From: a virus
DNA: 64,000 nucleotides
Direction: 5' to 3' (one strand)
Virus record (IMG/VR): IMGVR_UViG_3300034158_000010
Location: 1 to 64,000 of that record
Below, one piece after another: positions 31,518-40,239 of the stretch. A model generated the notes under the pieces. The model was not told where the DNA came from, did no database searches, and worked only from the letters and a program-made list of their open reading frames with translations. Each line of letters starts with the position of its first letter. The stretch's first letter is position 1. A program made the position numbers and the translations under genes.

Positions 31518-33809
31518 TTACATCTTGCATGCGCCGCTAGCGCAATCGGTATCCTCGGTTACGTTACCTTGTGCAGACTCCATAGCTTCCAACGAGAGGT
31601 TAGCTGTGGTTTCGGTATTGAAGTAGTAACGTGTCTTCATACCCATCTGAACTTGATAGAAGTAGTTCTTCAACAGTTCGTTAGAATCGATCTGTTCTTT
31701 ACCGATGATTCGGCGCCACAGGTCAGCACTGATAGACTGGTCACAGAACTTCTGGATGATAGCGTAGCAATCAATCATGTCCTTAGTAGGGATATCCCAT
31801 GCCAATTCGTATTTGTAGGCTGGATCATCCCCGTATGGAGCTGCCCAGTACAGCAAGTTGTTCTGATCGTTCTTAGACAGAGTCAGGCGACGTACAGGAT
31901 ACACGCCATTAGCTCCCCCAAGCGCTTTAGAGCTACTTTCACCCGGCATGTAAGCACAGAGTACGCTGTGACCAATACCACCGTTAGCGATGATCTTAGC
32001 GCGTAGTTCTTCCCACTTGTAGTAGGAGTCGAATGGAGTACCATCTTTCTTGATCTTGTCTACCGAACGCTTGTAGGTATCGATAGGCAACCAACCCGAA
32101 GGCCAGAGAGTCTTGTGCATCCAAGGTGCCAGACCACGTTCCTGAGAGATCTTCAAGGAAGCTTCAATCAGATAGAACATGTGACGTTCAGCGATGAAGT
32201 GAATCTCTTGTTTACCAGCATCACTGGAATACTTGAGACCTTCACGAGCCATGTGTGTAGCCAGGCCCATGATACCAACACCAGCAGACATCCGAGACTT
32301 AGCAGTCAGCTCCAAGTGTGGGAACACGTAGCTGGAGTTCAGGATGCAGTAGTCAATCATCTTCAGAGCATAGTAGCAAACCTTCTGGTAAGTTTCTTTG
32401 TCCGGGATGTTCTCAATCGACACAGCGGCCAGAGAACAAGTAGCGATCTCGCCACGACCATGGTCTTCTGTAGAGTACAGATCCATCATGTCGTAGTAAG
32501 GGGCGGTTGGTTCAGCGATCTCCATGCACAGGTTCGAGGAACGAATAGGTTCTTTGAATGGAGTGTGACGGTTCATCTCATCGATCTGACCAACGTAGGC
32601 TACGCCGGTTTCTTGAGCTTCTACCAGAGACGTCCGCAGTACGTCACGAGCAGATGCCCAGTGCTTCACGAACGTTTCATCAGCTTCATACTTAGCGTAC
32701 AGAGTCTTGAACAGTTCGATGTCTTTACCGTAGAACGCTTCGTGCAGATCAGGAGCGGTGTATGGGTTGAAAGCGAAGATAGGTTCTTTCTTCATTGCCT
32801 TCTGTGCAAAGTGAGCGTTAGCCAACATTGCGAAGTGCATGTCACGGTTACGACGGTCCTCAGTCGAACGTGGGTTACGCAGGGCTTGGATCATGTCTGC
32901 TTCTTGGTCGAAAGCTTCGAAGAAACAGGTTACAGCACCACCGCGACCAGCTTGGGTGTTAGCTACGATGGACTTACCCATCGAGTCGTAGTACTTCTTC
33001 TTACCATGGTGCAAGAACAAGCCATTGCGTACAGCATCGCCAACAGAACGAGTCATGATGTTAACACCAATGCCCGCAGACATCTGTGTCATTTTGTCGC
33101 CGATGTAGTTCCCGATAGCGAGCGAAGTGCCATTATCACCAGAAGCAAAAAGGCAGCAGCTAGCGAAGCCCCGGTGAACAGTACCAAGGTTAATGTAATT
33201 AGGAGTAGGTGCCGACAACTGCTTACGAGCAAAGAGTTCGTAATAATCGCGTACCACTTGGAGACGAGTTGCTTTAGGCTCATTCTCAGCAAGGGCCATG
33301 GCCATGCGCATATAAGTAAATTGAGGTGACTCATATTCAGCTCCGGTTACTCGATTACCCAGAGCGTACTTCTTACGGATCTGGTGCAGGGCGAAGTGTG
33401 GTTGTTCGAAGTCGATCTCATGGTTAATGAACTTCTCGATCTTCAGGTAGTCTTGAGTGGTATACTTGAGTTTGACCATCAGACCATCTTGTTGCATGCG
33501 AGTGTGCAGTGCTTTAACAGTCGGGATACCATTGGTGCCGTAAAGGTTCTTGTGAATCCACACGGCGTACAGGCGACCGGCCAACAAGTAGTGAGACCAA
33601 GTACGGTATGCCAGAATGGTTTCGATCAGGTGCATCTGGAAATCTTGCGATGACACTACCTCAGGCATAGTAGCGGTAGCTTCCATTACGATAGAAGTCC
33701 AATCTACTTTATCCTTAAGGTGCTCGGTACCCCACTCCATCCAGCGGTTAGGCTTTGCCGGATTAAAGGCTTCGTGGGTTAGGTCGAGTTTGATGATGGT
33801 CTTGATCAT
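31518..33809 (-). CDS. nrdA: ribonucleotide reductase class I alpha subunit
   Basis: 763 residues. Reduces ribonucleoside diphosphates to deoxy forms. Catalytic set visible: Cys 218 (FASCC) and Cys 458 (ATCSL) as the redox pair, SNLCME giving Asn 426, Cys 428 and Glu 430, the YY pair at 728-729, and the C-terminal shuttle Cys 756 and 761. The N-terminus has a shortened ATP-cone: the beta-hairpin with the usual K-R-D-G is not recognisable before the helices (MIKTIIKLDLTHEAF). So allosteric shut-off by dATP may be lost. Pairs with the beta subunit at 27361-28521. Confidence 0.96.
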   Translation of the reverse strand: MIKTIIKLDLTHEAFNPAKPNRWMEWGTEHLKDKVDWTSIVMEATATMPEVVSSQDFQMHLIETILAYRTWSHYLLAGRLYAVWIHKNLYGTNGIPTVKALHTRMQQDGLMVKLKYTTQDYLKIEKFINHEIDFEQPHFALHQIRKKYALGNRVTGAEYESPQFTYMRMAMALAENEPKATRLQVVRDYYELFARKQLSAPTPNYINLGTVHRGFASCCLFASGDNGTSLAIGNYIGDKMTQMSAGIGVNIMTRSVGDAVRNGLFLHHGKKKYYDSMGKSIVANTQAGRGGAVTCFFEAFDQEADMIQALRNPRSTEDRRNRDMHFAMLANAHFAQKAMKKEPIFAFNPYTAPDLHEAFYGKDIELFKTLYAKYEADETFVKHWASARDVLRTSLVEAQETGVAYVGQIDEMNRHTPFKEPIRSSNLCMEIAEPTAPYYDMMDLYSTEDHGRGEIATCSLAAVSIENIPDKETYQKVCYYALKMIDYCILNSSYVFPHLELTAKSRMSAGVGIMGLATHMAREGLKYSSDAGKQEIHFIAERHMFYLIEASLKISQERGLAPWMHKTLWPSGWLPIDTYKRSVDKIKKDGTPFDSYYKWEELRAKIIANGGIGHSVLCAYMPGESSSKALGGANGVYPVRRLTLSKNDQNNLLYWAAPYGDDPAYKYELAWDIPTKDMIDCYAIIQKFCDQSISADLWRRIIGKEQIDSNELLKNYFYQVQMGMKTRYYFNTETTANLSLEAMESAQGNVTEDTDCASGACKM

Positions 33810-33908
33810 TGGGTTATTTCCAGTTCGGTGTATTGGTGTGTGATTTGGTAACTAAACATACTCTTTACCTGTCAAGTAAATTTAAACATCCTCTGGTCTT
33901 GCATAAGG

Positions 33909-33948
33909 TTGACAGAATTTATTACAAGTTTATATTACTCCTATGAGA
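33909..33948 (+). promoter_or_regulatory. early-type promoter, class II, with a TTGACA box
   Basis: TATATTAC at 33931-33938, four bases, ATGAGA. The upstream part differs from class I: ATTACAAGTT. TTGACA at 33909-33914 lies 16 bases before TATATT, as in a bacterial sigma-70 promoter. The ATG of the next gene is 38 bases downstream. Confidence 0.75.
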
Positions 33949-33976
33949 ATACCTAACTATGTTAAAAGAGGTGATT

Positions 33977-34507
33977 ATGGACATTAAGAAACTGGTACCC
34001 CAATTCGATCGTAACGATGTAAACATGGGCACTTTGTTTGATATTCCAACGGGTAAGTTAACGGTGCCTGCGGCTCTGACTGAAGACGACATGCTGAATG
34101 GTTCAGGTAAAATCATCGGTGCATTGGCTGCGCATCAAGCGTACCATCCACAATCCAATAGCAAGAATATGTATCTGCTCCACCTGCTGGAGAAAGGTAT
34201 CGAAGAGACTAAGGGTGGCACCGTAGAGCGCTTCAGGTACGCGTGTAACCTGTTTACTCTGATGGGCTTCATCGTTAAGTGGGACGGTACTACAAACGCC
34301 CCACAGGTCACGTGGTACGATACTGAAGGTTTCTCAGTAGACTGGGATATTAATGGGTACATCAAGTCTAAGCTGTATGACGACTTCACTCCACCAGCCG
34401 ATGACGTTAAGTTGGGTGAACACTTCCATGCGCAAGTAGCTAACCTGAAAGCTAACCAGAAGAACGTCGTAGATATCACCATCGACTCTTACTCAGATCT
34501 AACGTAA
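33977..34507 (+). CDS. early hypothetical protein
   Basis: 176 residues; start at 33977 with AGAGGTG 5 bases before. Soluble, central helical segment (KNMYLLHLLEKGIEETKGG). Single-gene unit between promoter and terminator. No domain recognised. Confidence 0.65.
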   Translation: MDIKKLVPQFDRNDVNMGTLFDIPTGKLTVPAALTEDDMLNGSGKIIGALAAHQAYHPQSNSKNMYLLHLLEKGIEETKGGTVERFRYACNLFTLMGFIVKWDGTTNAPQVTWYDTEGFSVDWDINGYIKSKLYDDFTPPADDVKLGEHFHAQVANLKANQKNVVDITIDSYSDLT

Positions 34508-34513
34508 ACGAAT

Positions 34514-34549
34514 CCCTACCTTCGGGTAGGGGTTACTCGTTTCTTTTTA
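34514..34549 (+). terminator. intrinsic terminator
   Basis: CCCTACC/GGTAGGG with TTCG loop (34514-34531), then TTACTCGTTTCTTTTT. Confidence 0.8.
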
Positions 34550-34596
34550 CTGGGTAGCACCTAGTCTATGTAATGGTATTTTCGGAGTATCCTCTA

Positions 34597-34962
34597 ATGG
34601 CTCTTTATTCTGCTTTAACCCCAGTGCTAGAAGCACACCAGTGGCATCGTAATGGTGACCACCCAGAAGACCGTACAATCAACCGTATCAACACAGGTCG
34701 AGTAATCCAAAGACATCCAACATATCGACGCGGTGCAGATCACCGTGTACCTTGTTACCTATGTGGTAAACCAATGGGGTTACATGGTATCATCAATCCC
34801 ATTGTTTATATCCCCGAAGAAGATACCACTAACTCTGTATGTCCAGGTGATTACATCATCACTCATCGGTCTGAGAAAAATGGACTGACCAGAGGATATA
34901 CTGTGTACAAGCAACAACTCTTCGACTTTTTCTATGGTCCATACAAGGAACCAACCGAATGA
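34597..34962 (+). CDS. conserved-type phage protein with zinc-ribbon-like centre
   Basis: 121 residues from the ATG at 34597 (GGAG upstream). HQWHRNGDHPED near the start, CYLCGK in the middle and VCPGDYIITHR then DFFYGPY at the end follow the layout of a small protein often seen in unrelated phages (GDHP..., HG..., CPGD(W/Y)II). The function of that family is not known to me. Overlaps the next gene. Confidence 0.55.
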   Translation: MALYSALTPVLEAHQWHRNGDHPEDRTINRINTGRVIQRHPTYRRGADHRVPCYLCGKPMGLHGIINPIVYIPEEDTTNSVCPGDYIITHRSEKNGLTRGYTVYKQQLFDFFYGPYKEPTE

Positions 34963-35513
34963 CTCTGATTGCCAAACCCGCTATCGACGATAACAACGTC
35001 CTCAATGAGATCGCTCGTGACTGCTTGGTCACCACTGATGATCCTAACACCACCATGCTGCGCCGTGGTTTCAAACTGCTCACCGAAGACGGGGTTGTAC
35101 ATGAACTGTCCTTTGCACAACTGGACGGTTTGATTAACATTCTGGATCTGTCTCGTGACGTAGCGGGTATTACCCCACTCCAGTATGTGATCACCACCTA
35201 CGACATCAAAGACCTGTTGGATATGGGCACAGCTGGTTGGCTCGTACCTGAGTACTCGATCACGGTTATGCACAACATCAAGACCGTTCGATTCGAAGGC
35301 CGTCTGACTCAAGTAGGTCACGCTGATAAAGAGTTCAGCTTTGCATTGGGCGACTTTGACTTCATTCAACAGTTTAGCCTGAGCCGTGTGATTTCTACAC
35401 AAGCTGAACAACTGAAGGTAGCTGCTGGTACCTTCGACATGTCCTACGTTTATACGTTCGGTCCAGAAGGCATCACCCTGAAGACACTGGAGCTAACTCA
35501 CAATGAAGCTTAG
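34959..35513 (+). CDS. hypothetical protein
   Basis: 184 residues, with a start overlapping the upstream stop. Beta-rich C-terminal half. It overlaps the dihydrofolate reductase gene by 11 bases and is probably co-translated with it. Confidence 0.6.
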   Translation: MTLIAKPAIDDNNVLNEIARDCLVTTDDPNTTMLRRGFKLLTEDGVVHELSFAQLDGLINILDLSRDVAGITPLQYVITTYDIKDLLDMGTAGWLVPEYSITVMHNIKTVRFEGRLTQVGHADKEFSFALGDFDFIQQFSLSRVISTQAEQLKVAAGTFDMSYVYTFGPEGITLKTLELTHNEA

Positions 35514-36051
35514 TATGATCGTAGCACGCTCTCTGGATGATGTGATTGGTCAAGGTAATGGTATCCCTTGGGACTGTCCACCCGATATGATGAACTTCAA
35601 AGCCATTACGTCTGGTCCGGGTAAGGCTATCGCGATGGGTCGTAAGACTTGGGATTCCCTCCCTAAGAAGCCTTTGCCTAACCGCTTGAACATCGTTATT
35701 ACCAGTAACCCTGAGAACGTTACCGATGCCAATGAAGACGTCATCATCGTAGGTAGTATTGATGAGGCTATTAAGGTTGCAGGTAACTTGGATGTAGCTG
35801 AACTTATCTTTATCGGTGGAGCTACTATCTACAATGAAGTAGTGCATCTGGTCGATGAGGTTCACCTGACTGAGATGAACTTGATGTTGGCTGAGTTGGT
35901 AGAGAACCCAACTAACGTTTTGTTTGAATACACCTTTCCTTGGTCACAGCATAACCCAGACCAGGATTGGGTTATCGTAGATCGCCACACGTGCTATGAC
36001 GACGACCAGAACGAGTTGTACGAATACTTCCACCTGCGCCGTAAGCGCTAG
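35503..36051 (+). CDS. folA: dihydrofolate reductase
   Basis: 182 residues. Reduces dihydrofolate with NADPH, feeding thymidylate synthesis. Visible: MIVARSLDDVIGQGNGIPW, the Asp in CPPDMMNFK, MGRKTWDSLP, NIVITSNPE, and IFIGGATIYNEVV for cofactor binding. Length normal for the family with a slightly extended C-terminus. Works with the ribonucleotide reductase genes nearby; no thymidylate synthase is seen in the window. Confidence 0.95.
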   Translation: MKLSMIVARSLDDVIGQGNGIPWDCPPDMMNFKAITSGPGKAIAMGRKTWDSLPKKPLPNRLNIVITSNPENVTDANEDVIIVGSIDEAIKVAGNLDVAELIFIGGATIYNEVVHLVDEVHLTEMNLMLAELVENPTNVLFEYTFPWSQHNPDQDWVIVDRHTCYDDDQNELYEYFHLRRKR

Positions 36052-36061
36052 ACGACATATT

Positions 36062-36102
36062 GCCCCTACCAATCGGTAGGGGCTTTATGCTGTTTCTTTT
36101 TT
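36062..36102. terminator. bidirectional terminator
   Basis: GCCCCTACC/GGTAGGGGC around AATC (36062-36083), TTTATG then TTTCTTTTTT on the plus side. Between dihydrofolate reductase and terminase. Confidence 0.85.
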
Positions 36103-38296
36103 AGAAGTTAGCGTGAGTACCACGGAAGCGTTCACGTTGTGCGCGTTCTACTTCACCATAACGGTTAGTACGCATTCTACGAACACGATCATCATGTACT
36201 TGTTTAATCATGGCGTCAATACCCACACCGCCAGATTCGCCGACATCAATCCAACGAGAAATAGCGCGTAGACGCATTTCCAGTTTAGCGACCAACATTT
36301 TGTTAGACTCGCCTTTAAGCTGTTCCAGAAGTTTATCAAACTCATCTTTATACTTCTTAGACTGTGCGTCACGGTACAGTTCAACACTGGTTTGTTCAAC
36401 ATCACGAGTAGTAGCACGAGAGAAAATGGTCTTAGGATTAATACCGTAGTATTCCAAGTTCTCACCACGGATACACATCCAGTGGCCAAGCAGCATCGAT
36501 ACACACATGTCATCGTGTGCGTCGTTGTTGTGGTCAATACGACCGTTCTTGATGGTCAGTGCCAGCATCTCTGTAATCAGCTGCTTATCGTTCATCGTAC
36601 GGCCACCCAGATCAACCGAGGAACCCAGCGAGTCTTTATACAGGGCATTACGTGAGTAACGACCAGAACCAGCTGTGTTGAAGCCGAAGTGACGTTTAAA
36701 GCGATCGTAGAACTGAGGTGTACGTTGAGTAACCGGAGTCGTCCGAATGCACTCGTACTCCGATTCCATCAATTGCGCTTCGTCAACCACACGGTTAAAG
36801 ATACGCTTGAATGGATCGATCCCCTTAGAGTGCAGGATCAGGATTACGATGTCAATCAAACTGATACCCGTAGACTTACGTTCTGGAATCCAAGTGATAC
36901 CTGGATAACGGATCAACAGCTCAGCAATGTACGTGGCCAACATACTAACGTTAGTTTCATTGTAACGACCAGCAAACAAGATCTCGTGAGTTTCAGTATC
37001 GAAACCTACCAGACCGGTGGCATCGTTATCTTCACCGAGGAGTTCACTAGGGTCACAACCCATCACTACCTTACAGTTGGCCATACGCGACTCAATCTGT
37101 TCTTTAGGGATGTACCAACGCAACATGTAGCCGTCATCGTTTTGTTCGTAGTGCAACGGTTCACGCATTGCTTCTTTAAGAATCTTCTTGTGTTCCTGAG
37201 TCAGAGGAGAACCCTCACCACCCACGGTCCAGATGTTAAAGAAGTCACGGTCAGCAATCTCACCAAAGGAACTAGATTCCCGAAGTGTGCGATACAGCCA
37301 TAGATCGTCACGACCTAGTTGACGGTGGTTAAACGCGCCGTAGATCAATGGCGTCTTACCGGTTGTTCCTTTCTCCACCATCAGCTCTACAGCAGCTTGT
37401 GTTGGAAGGTCAAAGTAAGTCTCACTCCAGATAGCACCACCGGTCATGAACCCGTGTGCAAACTTACCATCTCGTGTGGTTACGTTACCAGCCGTCGTAG
37501 TGAAGATGTTACCGAAGAACTGTTTCTCACGACGGGCGTTATCACGTGCAGCAGATCCCGCAGCTAGTGCTACTGGCAGGGAGATCTCGATCAAGCTAAT
37601 GTATGCAAATTCGTCGAACTGCATGATAGGTACAGTCAGACCACGACCGAGTTTATCCGCAGCGATCTTATCGTTACGGGCTACAGCTGTTTTGTAACGG
37701 TTCTTCAAACGTACGCAGGTCAGGAGTTCAGAGTTGTCAGCATCATTACGATCAACCATGTCGATGTAATCAGGTAACAGTTCTCGCATCTCTTTAAGAC
37801 GTTCGATGTTCGAGTCGCGGAGCTTAGCATCTTTCGTGATGAGGTTGATGGTAGTCTTGTAACCCCAGATAAACATCAGGCCAACCATCAGTACGTCCGT
37901 TGATACAGACTTACCCGTTTGACGAGGTTGGAGCAATCCAAAGTTGATGTGGTTAAAGAAACTCCAGTACAACGCGATGTTACCACGGTTAGCCAGGAAC
38001 TTTGAAGGTACAGCACCCACTTGCGGAATACGAGCGACTTCCCTAAAGTAGTACCACGGGTTAAACTTACATTCAAAGGCGATCTTGGCTTTTGTCGTAA
38101 TATCGAGACCCTCATCATAAGGATCTACACCCGATAGCTCTGGTTGCATCAGTGCGAGGGGAAACTTCCAGTTCTTAACTTTCAGTTCATCGCGATACAA
38201 GTGAGCCAACTTAAGGAAGGTCGTATTAGTGGTATTAAGGTCAGCGCGAGCGGTATGGAAGCGATCCCAATCCGAAGCGAATAACAGCATATCCAT
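36101..38296 (-). CDS. terminase large subunit
   Basis: 731 residues. ATP-driven motor and nuclease that packages DNA into the prohead. Walker A PRQTGKS at about 124-130, Walker B IMQFDE with Asp 228 and Glu 229. Nuclease part: MGCDPSELLG, WIPERKSTG, and the late Asp pair in NNDAHDDMCVSML. AGAGG lies ahead of the start. The long N-terminal part (about 110 residues) before the motor is as in phiKZ-type terminases. Confidence 0.93.
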   Translation of the reverse strand: MDMLLFASDWDRFHTARADLNTTNTTFLKLAHLYRDELKVKNWKFPLALMQPELSGVDPYDEGLDITTKAKIAFECKFNPWYYFREVARIPQVGAVPSKFLANRGNIALYWSFFNHINFGLLQPRQTGKSVSTDVLMVGLMFIWGYKTTINLITKDAKLRDSNIERLKEMRELLPDYIDMVDRNDADNSELLTCVRLKNRYKTAVARNDKIAADKLGRGLTVPIMQFDEFAYISLIEISLPVALAAGSAARDNARREKQFFGNIFTTTAGNVTTRDGKFAHGFMTGGAIWSETYFDLPTQAAVELMVEKGTTGKTPLIYGAFNHRQLGRDDLWLYRTLRESSSFGEIADRDFFNIWTVGGEGSPLTQEHKKILKEAMREPLHYEQNDDGYMLRWYIPKEQIESRMANCKVVMGCDPSELLGEDNDATGLVGFDTETHEILFAGRYNETNVSMLATYIAELLIRYPGITWIPERKSTGISLIDIVILILHSKGIDPFKRIFNRVVDEAQLMESEYECIRTTPVTQRTPQFYDRFKRHFGFNTAGSGRYSRNALYKDSLGSSVDLGGRTMNDKQLITEMLALTIKNGRIDHNNDAHDDMCVSMLLGHWMCIRGENLEYYGINPKTIFSRATTRDVEQTSVELYRDAQSKKYKDEFDKLLEQLKGESNKMLVAKLEMRLRAISRWIDVGESGGVGIDAMIKQVHDDRVRRMRTNRYGEVERAQRERFRGTHANF

Positions 38297-38341
38297 AATG
38301 ACGAGCCTCTAATAAAAGGTAATGTGTTCATAGGGTTGGTA

Positions 38342-38378
38342 ATAGAAGCCCTTTAAAGCCTATATTACTTTAGTGAAT
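38342..38378 (+). promoter_or_regulatory. early-type promoter, class I
   Basis: ATAGAA, four bases, TTTAAAGCC, TATATTAC (38361-38368), four bases, GTGAAT. 41 bases before the ATG at 38410; drives the long small-gene run to 44.9 kb. The terminase promoter must lie on the other strand in the same gap. Confidence 0.87.
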
Positions 38379-38409
38379 CTTACATTAAATAACTGATAGG
38401 AAATCGGAA

Positions 38410-38526
38410 ATGTATATCGAAGAACTTGAACGTGATGCCACCCCAGAAGAAATTGTTCTGGGTTTAGTATTCGCCGTAGTAGCGGTCACCGTGGTCTATA
38501 ATTTCCTGACCTGGGCTACTGAGTAA
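38410..38526 (+). CDS. tiny membrane protein
   Basis: 38 residues. Acidic N-terminus (MYIEELERDATPEE) and a membrane helix at about 15-33. AGGAAATCGGAA precedes the ATG. First gene behind an early promoter. Confidence 0.6.
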   Translation: MYIEELERDATPEEIVLGLVFAVVAVTVVYNFLTWATE

Positions 38527-38544
38527 CCTAACGGAGTTTTGTAA

Positions 38545-39150
38545 ATGCGCAATTCGAACAACTTACCGGAATTGAAATCTAAAGCTGAATGGGCAATTTT
38601 AACGAACGAATGGAAGAACGATTGGTGGTATGATCGTCGGGAGAACGTTAAGCGAATGGCCTGGTGTATCTTGACCGAAGAAGTTGCTACTCGTTTGGGT
38701 AAGTGGCTGAGTAACTTCGAGTTGATCATCGAGCCCTTCGCCGGTACTGGCTACATCGCTGAACATCTGCGTCGTGCTGGTGGATTGACCCGTAAGCAAT
38801 ATCGTGCTTATGATGGTTGCCGGTCTCACTGGAAAGAATCCGACCGTCCGAACTACGGCTTTACTAAGTCGGGTTGCTTCAACCTCAATTACAAGACTGC
38901 CGATGTGGTAGTCATGACCTGGCCGAACTATAATGAGAACCTTGCGTATCGGGTTGTTCGTAAAATGGTTCCCGGTCAGTACCTCGTCTATAATGGTGAG
39001 GGTAATTACGGTTGCACGGGAGATGACAAGTATCATGAATATCTCGAAACGCACTTCGAGAAGTTCGAAGCATTTTGTGACGAGCTTAATGAACACCACA
39101 TTAAGTACCTGTCCATCCATGATCGTTGGTACGTCTATCGTAAAAAATAA
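38545..39150 (+). CDS. methyltransferase-like protein
   Basis: 201 residues. IIEPFAGTGYIAEHLRRAG (about 60-78) fits the SAM-binding loop of class I methyltransferases, followed by an acidic YRAYD after the second strand. VVVMTWPNYNENLAYR stands where N6-adenine or cytosine methyltransferases have (D/N/S)PP(Y/F); here it is TWPNY, so the catalytic motif is unusual. Could modify DNA or simply bind SAM. Confidence 0.6.
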   Translation: MRNSNNLPELKSKAEWAILTNEWKNDWWYDRRENVKRMAWCILTEEVATRLGKWLSNFELIIEPFAGTGYIAEHLRRAGGLTRKQYRAYDGCRSHWKESDRPNYGFTKSGCFNLNYKTADVVVMTWPNYNENLAYRVVRKMVPGQYLVYNGEGNYGCTGDDKYHEYLETHFEKFEAFCDELNEHHIKYLSIHDRWYVYRKK

Positions 39151-39160
39151 GGATTGATTC

Positions 39161-39268
39161 ATGCGTCGTAAAACTAGAGTAAATCCCACCGACCGCAAGT
39201 GGGTAGCTGTAATTGCAGTGGTTGATTTGGTCATGGCATTAGCTTGCCTTGGTTTCACTTTCCTTTAA
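39161..39268 (+). CDS. tiny membrane protein
   Basis: 35 residues with a basic N-terminus (MRRKTRVNPTDRKW) and a membrane helix at about 15-34. ATAAGGATTGATTC precedes the start. Confidence 0.5.
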   Translation: MRRKTRVNPTDRKWVAVIAVVDLVMALACLGFTFL

Positions 39269-39279
39269 AGGACTTATCC

Positions 39280-39774
39280 ATGTTGATCCGTTACAATACA
39301 CCACTCTATCGTAAGCTGTACAAGTCGTACGTTGAGCGTTACGATAACTGTGACAAGGTTGAGAACATCGAAGATCGTGTCCGTGGTATCTGCGCTCACA
39401 TTCGTAATGCAGATCTAGGCGTATCCGTCTGGAGCTGTGAAGGGCATGACGAACCGTTTAACGCCTACACCGGCTACATCATGTTTGCCCCACGTAACCG
39501 GGAAGCAGCTTCCATCATGATGGATATCTTCCAACAGGTCAGTGCCAAGCTTATCCAGCTTTATGGTTGGGACTCCGGTATTGAGATCGAACACGACCTC
39601 GTATGTACCACCGATACCGAAGGTCGTGAACATCAGTACCCGTGTGTAACCATCCGTAACACCAGCATGACCGAGCATCATGCTAACGTCTGGTGGAAGG
39701 CGGTTGACACTGTAACAAAAGCTCTACTCAAGTCTCGCATTGAATTGCAGGCATTCCTCAAGACCAAGAAGTAA
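39280..39774 (+). CDS. hypothetical protein
   Basis: 164 residues from the ATG at 39280 (AAAGGACTTATCC upstream). Contains SVWSCEGHDEPFNAYTGYIMFAP and a later IEIEHDLVCTT, which suggests an alpha/beta domain. Function unknown. Confidence 0.6.
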   Translation: MLIRYNTPLYRKLYKSYVERYDNCDKVENIEDRVRGICAHIRNADLGVSVWSCEGHDEPFNAYTGYIMFAPRNREAASIMMDIFQQVSAKLIQLYGWDSGIEIEHDLVCTTDTEGREHQYPCVTIRNTSMTEHHANVWWKAVDTVTKALLKSRIELQAFLKTKK

Positions 39775-39822
39775 TCCCCAAACGATCGCAGCGTTAACTG
39801 CATATTTAAACCGAGGTTAAAG

Positions 39823-40239
39823 ATGAATAGTTTGCGTGAACGTTTCATTGAAGACACCCGTCGTTCAACTGATGCACGGCGTGATAGCTGTGGTCTGGAT
39901 TTTCGGACCAGTTCTCAGAAGGGTCAGGAAGGCCGCTTCCTGAACAAGCATACCCACGCGATGTGGCTTGGTTATCAGCTGGCCCATACCGCAGCCTTTT
40001 ATGATGACAAAGTTGAGAACGAGGAATCGGTCTTGATGGGACGTTATGTCGTAATGAACCGGGTCGGTCCAGGTGTTAAGGTTAAGTCCAGTCACCACCC
40101 ATTCGTACATCGTGGTCGTAAGACTGCACTCGATGAAGCTGAGCGATTGACCCTGGAGCACAACAGTGAGTTTGTTGTATTCCGCTGTGTAGCTGCACGA
40201 GCACCTAAAACCATTACCGAGGTCACCACCAATGCGTAA
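39823..40239 (+). CDS. hypothetical protein
   Basis: 138 residues, basic, preceded by GAGGTTAAAG. C-terminal part reads VHRGRKTALDEAERLTLEHNSEFVVFRCVA, a helix-strand unit that in other proteins carries a short recognition domain; not assigned. Overlaps the next gene by 8 bases. Confidence 0.6.
   Translation: MNSLRERFIEDTRRSTDARRDSCGLDFRTSSQKGQEGRFLNKHTHAMWLGYQLAHTAAFYDDKVENEESVLMGRYVVMNRVGPGVKVKSSHHPFVHRGRKTALDEAERLTLEHNSEFVVFRCVAARAPKTITEVTTNA

Noticed and set aside
32115-33329. A 404-residue plus-strand frame inside nrdA
   Set aside because: Fully antisense to a conserved enzyme gene; product lacks any motif.
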